The notes beneath the pieces are model-generated. The model was not told the DNA's origin, ran no database searches, and saw only the letters and a list, made by a program, of their open reading frames with translations. A stretch of 35,810 nt of DNA, taken from the NCBI RefSeq assembly GCF_000340965.1, contig NZ_ANAY01000048.1, forward strand, positions 1 through 35,810. Direction: 5' to 3'. Of the stretch, positions 33,590-35,810 are shown piece after piece. The DNA is from Nocardiopsis kunsanensis DSM 44524 (GTDB taxonomy: Bacteria; Actinomycetota; Actinomycetes; Streptosporangiales; Streptosporangiaceae). Both the position numbers and the translations under genes were made by a program. How positions within the stretch are numbered: the stretch's first letter is position 1; each line of letters begins with the position of its first letter.

Positions 33590-34516
33590 TCAGCGGTGGT
33601 CGGTCCCCAGTGCGGTCTCCAACATGCGTGCGGCGGAACCGACCGGGGTGGCGGGGCCGGCCCAGACAGCACGCAGCTTGCGCCGCGGTGTGCCGCCTGC
33701 GACCGGGACCGGCACCAGGCGGCCGCCGGCGAGTTCGTCGGCGGCCGCCAGCCGGCTCAGGATCGCCGGGCCTGCCCCGGCCCGGACCGCCCGGATGATC
33801 GCCGCCGTGCTGTTGAGCTCGCTGACCGGGCGCACCGGGCCGAACGGTTCGAGCACCTCGTCCACCAGCGCGCGCGTGCCCGATCCGGCCTCTCTGATGA
33901 CCAGGGGTGTTTCGGCCACCTCCCGCAGGTGGACGGCGCCGCCGCGGGCCGCGTGCGCCGCCCAGGGATGCTCGGGTGCCACGACCAGCTCGAGCGGGTC
34001 CTCGCGGATGACGGACTGGTGCAGGTGCTCGGGCGCGGTCGGCGATTCGACGAACCCGATCCCGTACTCACCGGACACCACGCCGGCGATCACACGCTCG
34101 GAGTTCTGCATGTCGAGCACGACGCTGATGCTCGGGTGGGAACGGTTGAGCAGGCTGATCCACAGGGGCGCGAGGTGCTCGGCGACGGTCTGTGAGGCCC
34201 CGACGGCGAGCTTTCCGGTCCCGTCGTGGGCCAGGGCCCGGGTCCCTGCGGCGAAACGTTCGAGGGAGTCCAGGACCTCCTGTGCCCACGCGGCGGCCAG
34301 CTGCCCTTCCCGCGTGAGTGTGGAGCCGCGCGGGGAACGGTCGAGCATCTTGAGGCCCGTGCGCCGCTCCAGCATGGCGATGCTGCGCGAGGCGTTGGGC
34401 TGGGCGATGCCGACGCGGCGGGCCGCGGCCCCCACGGACCCGGAGTCGGCAAGAGCGACGAGCACTCGTAGGGCGGGGATCTGCACCCACTCCGCCGTCA
34501 TCCCGGCCTCATCCAT
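33590..34516 (-). CDS. LysR-family transcriptional regulator
   Basis: A 308-residue regulator. The winged helix-turn-helix spans about residues 11-70 (LRVLVALADSGSVGAAARRVGIAQPNASRSIAMLERRTG). An effector-binding periplasmic-protein-like domain follows, with the usual LAVGASQTVAEHLAPLW and LVIREAGSGTRALVDE segments. It is divergent from the YeiH-family gene with 71 bases between starts, the normal arrangement for a LysR regulator and its target; in enterobacteria the related YeiE controls yeiH. ATG 34516 is preferred, with GGTGGTGAT upstream; ATG 34537 is also in frame. The intergenic CATAT/ATATG repeat (34514-34530) may be its binding site. Confidence 0.9.
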   Translation of the reverse strand: MDEAGMTAEWVQIPALRVLVALADSGSVGAAARRVGIAQPNASRSIAMLERRTGLKMLDRSPRGSTLTREGQLAAAWAQEVLDSLERFAAGTRALAHDGTGKLAVGASQTVAEHLAPLWISLLNRSHPSISVVLDMQNSERVIAGVVSGEYGIGFVESPTAPEHLHQSVIREDPLELVVAPEHPWAAHAARGGAVHLREVAETPLVIREAGSGTRALVDEVLEPFGPVRPVSELNSTAAIIRAVRAGAGPAILSRLAAADELAGGRLVPVPVAGGTPRRKLRAVWAGPATPVGSAARMLETALGTDHR

Positions 34517-34587
34517 ATCACCACCATATGACCTCATGGTCGATCTCTCTCTACCGGACCTCCGGCAGCCGTCACAGCATGGGACCC

Positions 34588-35634
34588 ATGCCGAATACCC
34601 CTCTTTCTCCAGGTCAAGCCTTAGGGCGGCTGTCGCCCGGGCTGCTCGTCTGTTGCGTCGTCGGGGCCCTCAGCACGGCGGCCGCCGCCCCGTTCGACGG
34701 AGTGAGCGGGCTGGTCGTCGCGATCGTCGTCGGGATGGTGTGGCGCAACTGCGCCCCCTACCCCCGTGTGCTGGTCCCGGGCGCGGCGGTGGCGGCCAAG
34801 CCGGTGCTGCGCTTCGGGATCGTGCTGTTGGGCCTGCAGCTGTTGATCGGGGACGTTCTCGGGCTCGGGGTCTGGGTGATCGCCGCTGTGATCGCCGCGG
34901 TCGGCCTCACCTTCTGGGCCACGATGGCGGTGGGGCGCCTGCTCGGGCTGGGCCTGAACCAGCGCCTCCTGGTGGCCTCGGGGTTCTCGGTCTGCGGTGC
35001 GGCGGCGGTCGCGGGCACGGACTCGGTGACCGACTCCGACGAGCGGGAAGTGGCGACGGCCGTCGCCATGGTCGTCGTGTTCGGCACGGCGATGATCCCG
35101 CTGATGCCGGCGCTGGGCACACTCTCGGGTTTCACCCCCGAGCAGACCGGGCTCCTGATCGGGCTGAGCACCCACGAGGTCGCGCAGGTCGTGGCCGCCG
35201 GTGGCATAGCGGGGGGCGGGGCCCTGGCCGTGGCGGTCACGGTGAAGCTGGCCCGCGTGCTGTTGTTGGTCCCGGTCCTGGCCGGGATCGCCTGGAGCCG
35301 GCGCGGGGGTGAGGCTGCGCCGGACGCCGCCGACGACACGGACCGGAAGAAACGCCCGCCCGTCGTCCCGCTGTTCGTGTTGGGGTTCCTCGCCTGCGTG
35401 GCGTTGAGGAGCACAGGGGTCGTGCCGGATCCGGTGTTGGAGGCCGCCGGGCTCCTGCAGGCGCTCGCGCTCTCCACCGCGATGTTCGCCCTGGGGCTGA
35501 ACGTTCACGTGAAGGCTCTGCTCACGGTGGGGGTGCGCCCCGTCGCGCTGTCCGCGGTCTCGACGCTCGTGATCGTGCTCGTCAGCTGGTCGGCGGTGGT
35601 GGTGCCCGGGCTCTTGGGCTTCGACGCGGTCTGA
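34588..35634 (+). CDS. YeiH/UPF0324-family putative sulfate exporter-like membrane protein
   Basis: A 348-residue inner-membrane protein with about ten hydrophobic segments. Family marks are the paired repeats with AKPVLRFGIVLLGLQLLIGDVL, the SGFSVCGAAAVAGTDSVTDSDEREVATAV loop, LIGLSTHEVAQVVAAG, and the C-terminal AMFALGLNVHVKALLTVG. The family is annotated as putative sulfate or sulfite exporter; direct transport evidence for most members is lacking. ATG 34588 (GGGA upstream) is chosen over ATG 34579. It is controlled, by context, by the divergent LysR gene. Confidence 0.88.
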   Translation: MPNTPLSPGQALGRLSPGLLVCCVVGALSTAAAAPFDGVSGLVVAIVVGMVWRNCAPYPRVLVPGAAVAAKPVLRFGIVLLGLQLLIGDVLGLGVWVIAAVIAAVGLTFWATMAVGRLLGLGLNQRLLVASGFSVCGAAAVAGTDSVTDSDEREVATAVAMVVVFGTAMIPLMPALGTLSGFTPEQTGLLIGLSTHEVAQVVAAGGIAGGGALAVAVTVKLARVLLLVPVLAGIAWSRRGGEAAPDAADDTDRKKRPPVVPLFVLGFLACVALRSTGVVPDPVLEAAGLLQALALSTAMFALGLNVHVKALLTVGVRPVALSAVSTLVIVLVSWSAVVVPGLLGFDAV

Positions 35635-35810
35635 GGAGCTCGTCCGGACGGCCCACCCATCCCCCGGGCCGTGGGTCGGAACCGTGTCGCTTCGACCCCT
35701 GACACAGCCCGCCGGAGACCATCGGGAGCTGCCGTATCGCGGGGTGGGTCGACTAGATGAGTAATTCCAAGGGGTGCCGGAGCCAGACATGAGACGAGGG
35801 AGTTCAATGC
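35635..35810. other. right-edge intergenic sequence, possible start of a further gene
   Basis: No complete gene. Near the edge GAGGGAG at 35796-35802 precedes an ATG at 35807, so a plus-strand gene may begin just inside the window; only its first codon is present. No convincing terminator for the YeiH-family gene was found. Confidence 0.3.

Overview
The window is high-GC DNA (G or C at most third codon positions) from a filamentous-type actinobacterium. An F420-dependent luciferase-like oxidoreductase, a coupled gpgS/folP2 gene pair, GTG/TTG starts and single-transmembrane actinobacterial proteins all fit. Nocardiopsis or a relative is my best guess; that is inference, since there is no rRNA in the window. 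I found no tRNA, rRNA, CRISPR array or transposase gene.

Layout. 1-6500: small excisionase-type HTH protein, uracil-DNA glycosylase (ung), a 1061-residue NACHT NTPase with a helical N-terminal domain, a convergent sirtuin sharing its stop-codon tetranucleotide, and a divergent sulfotransferase-like gene. 6528-7962: a gene-free imperfect giant palindrome centred at 7245. 8033-10604: RidA-like protein, a 53-residue membrane protein, an aldo/keto reductase and Dps. 10707-10903: a second, 0.2-kb copy of the palindrome family. 10901-14675: sulfonate-type ABC transporter (ssuA-ssuB-ssuC order on the minus strand) and a lone MetQ lipoprotein. Both transcription units are preceded by the same spaced palindromic motif. 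15031-20256: xylulokinase, an aldo/keto reductase and a ClpC-type AAA+ unfoldase. 20350-22704 (minus): small proline/glutamate-rich protein, LLM oxidoreductase and a membrane-tethered SDR. 23051-23919: single-pass membrane protein plus a Cys-rich copper-storage-like four-helix protein behind a stress-sigma-type promoter. 24253-27913: zinc alcohol dehydrogenase, an SDR lacking its catalytic Tyr and Lys, and a PAP2-diacylglycerol-kinase fusion. 28030-29858: a membrane-anchored protein translationally coupled to a PrsW-family intramembrane protease. 29999-33366 (minus): gpgS, folP2-like, class III dioxygenase-like and RibD-reductase-like genes with overlapping or close junctions. 33590-35634: LysR regulator divergent from a YeiH-family transporter.

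The most unusual material is non-coding. The palindrome at 6528-7962 carries matching termini, eight mirror-arranged copies of an 11-bp motif and a central hairpin, all sharing nearly the same symmetry axis. A shortened relative lies 2.7 kb away. Both copies fill gaps between convergent genes. Sulfur handling recurs among the genes: a sulfonate ABC system, MetQ, a YeiH-type exporter and a sulfotransferase-like protein. Most coding content is otherwise ordinary actinobacterial metabolism and stress response.
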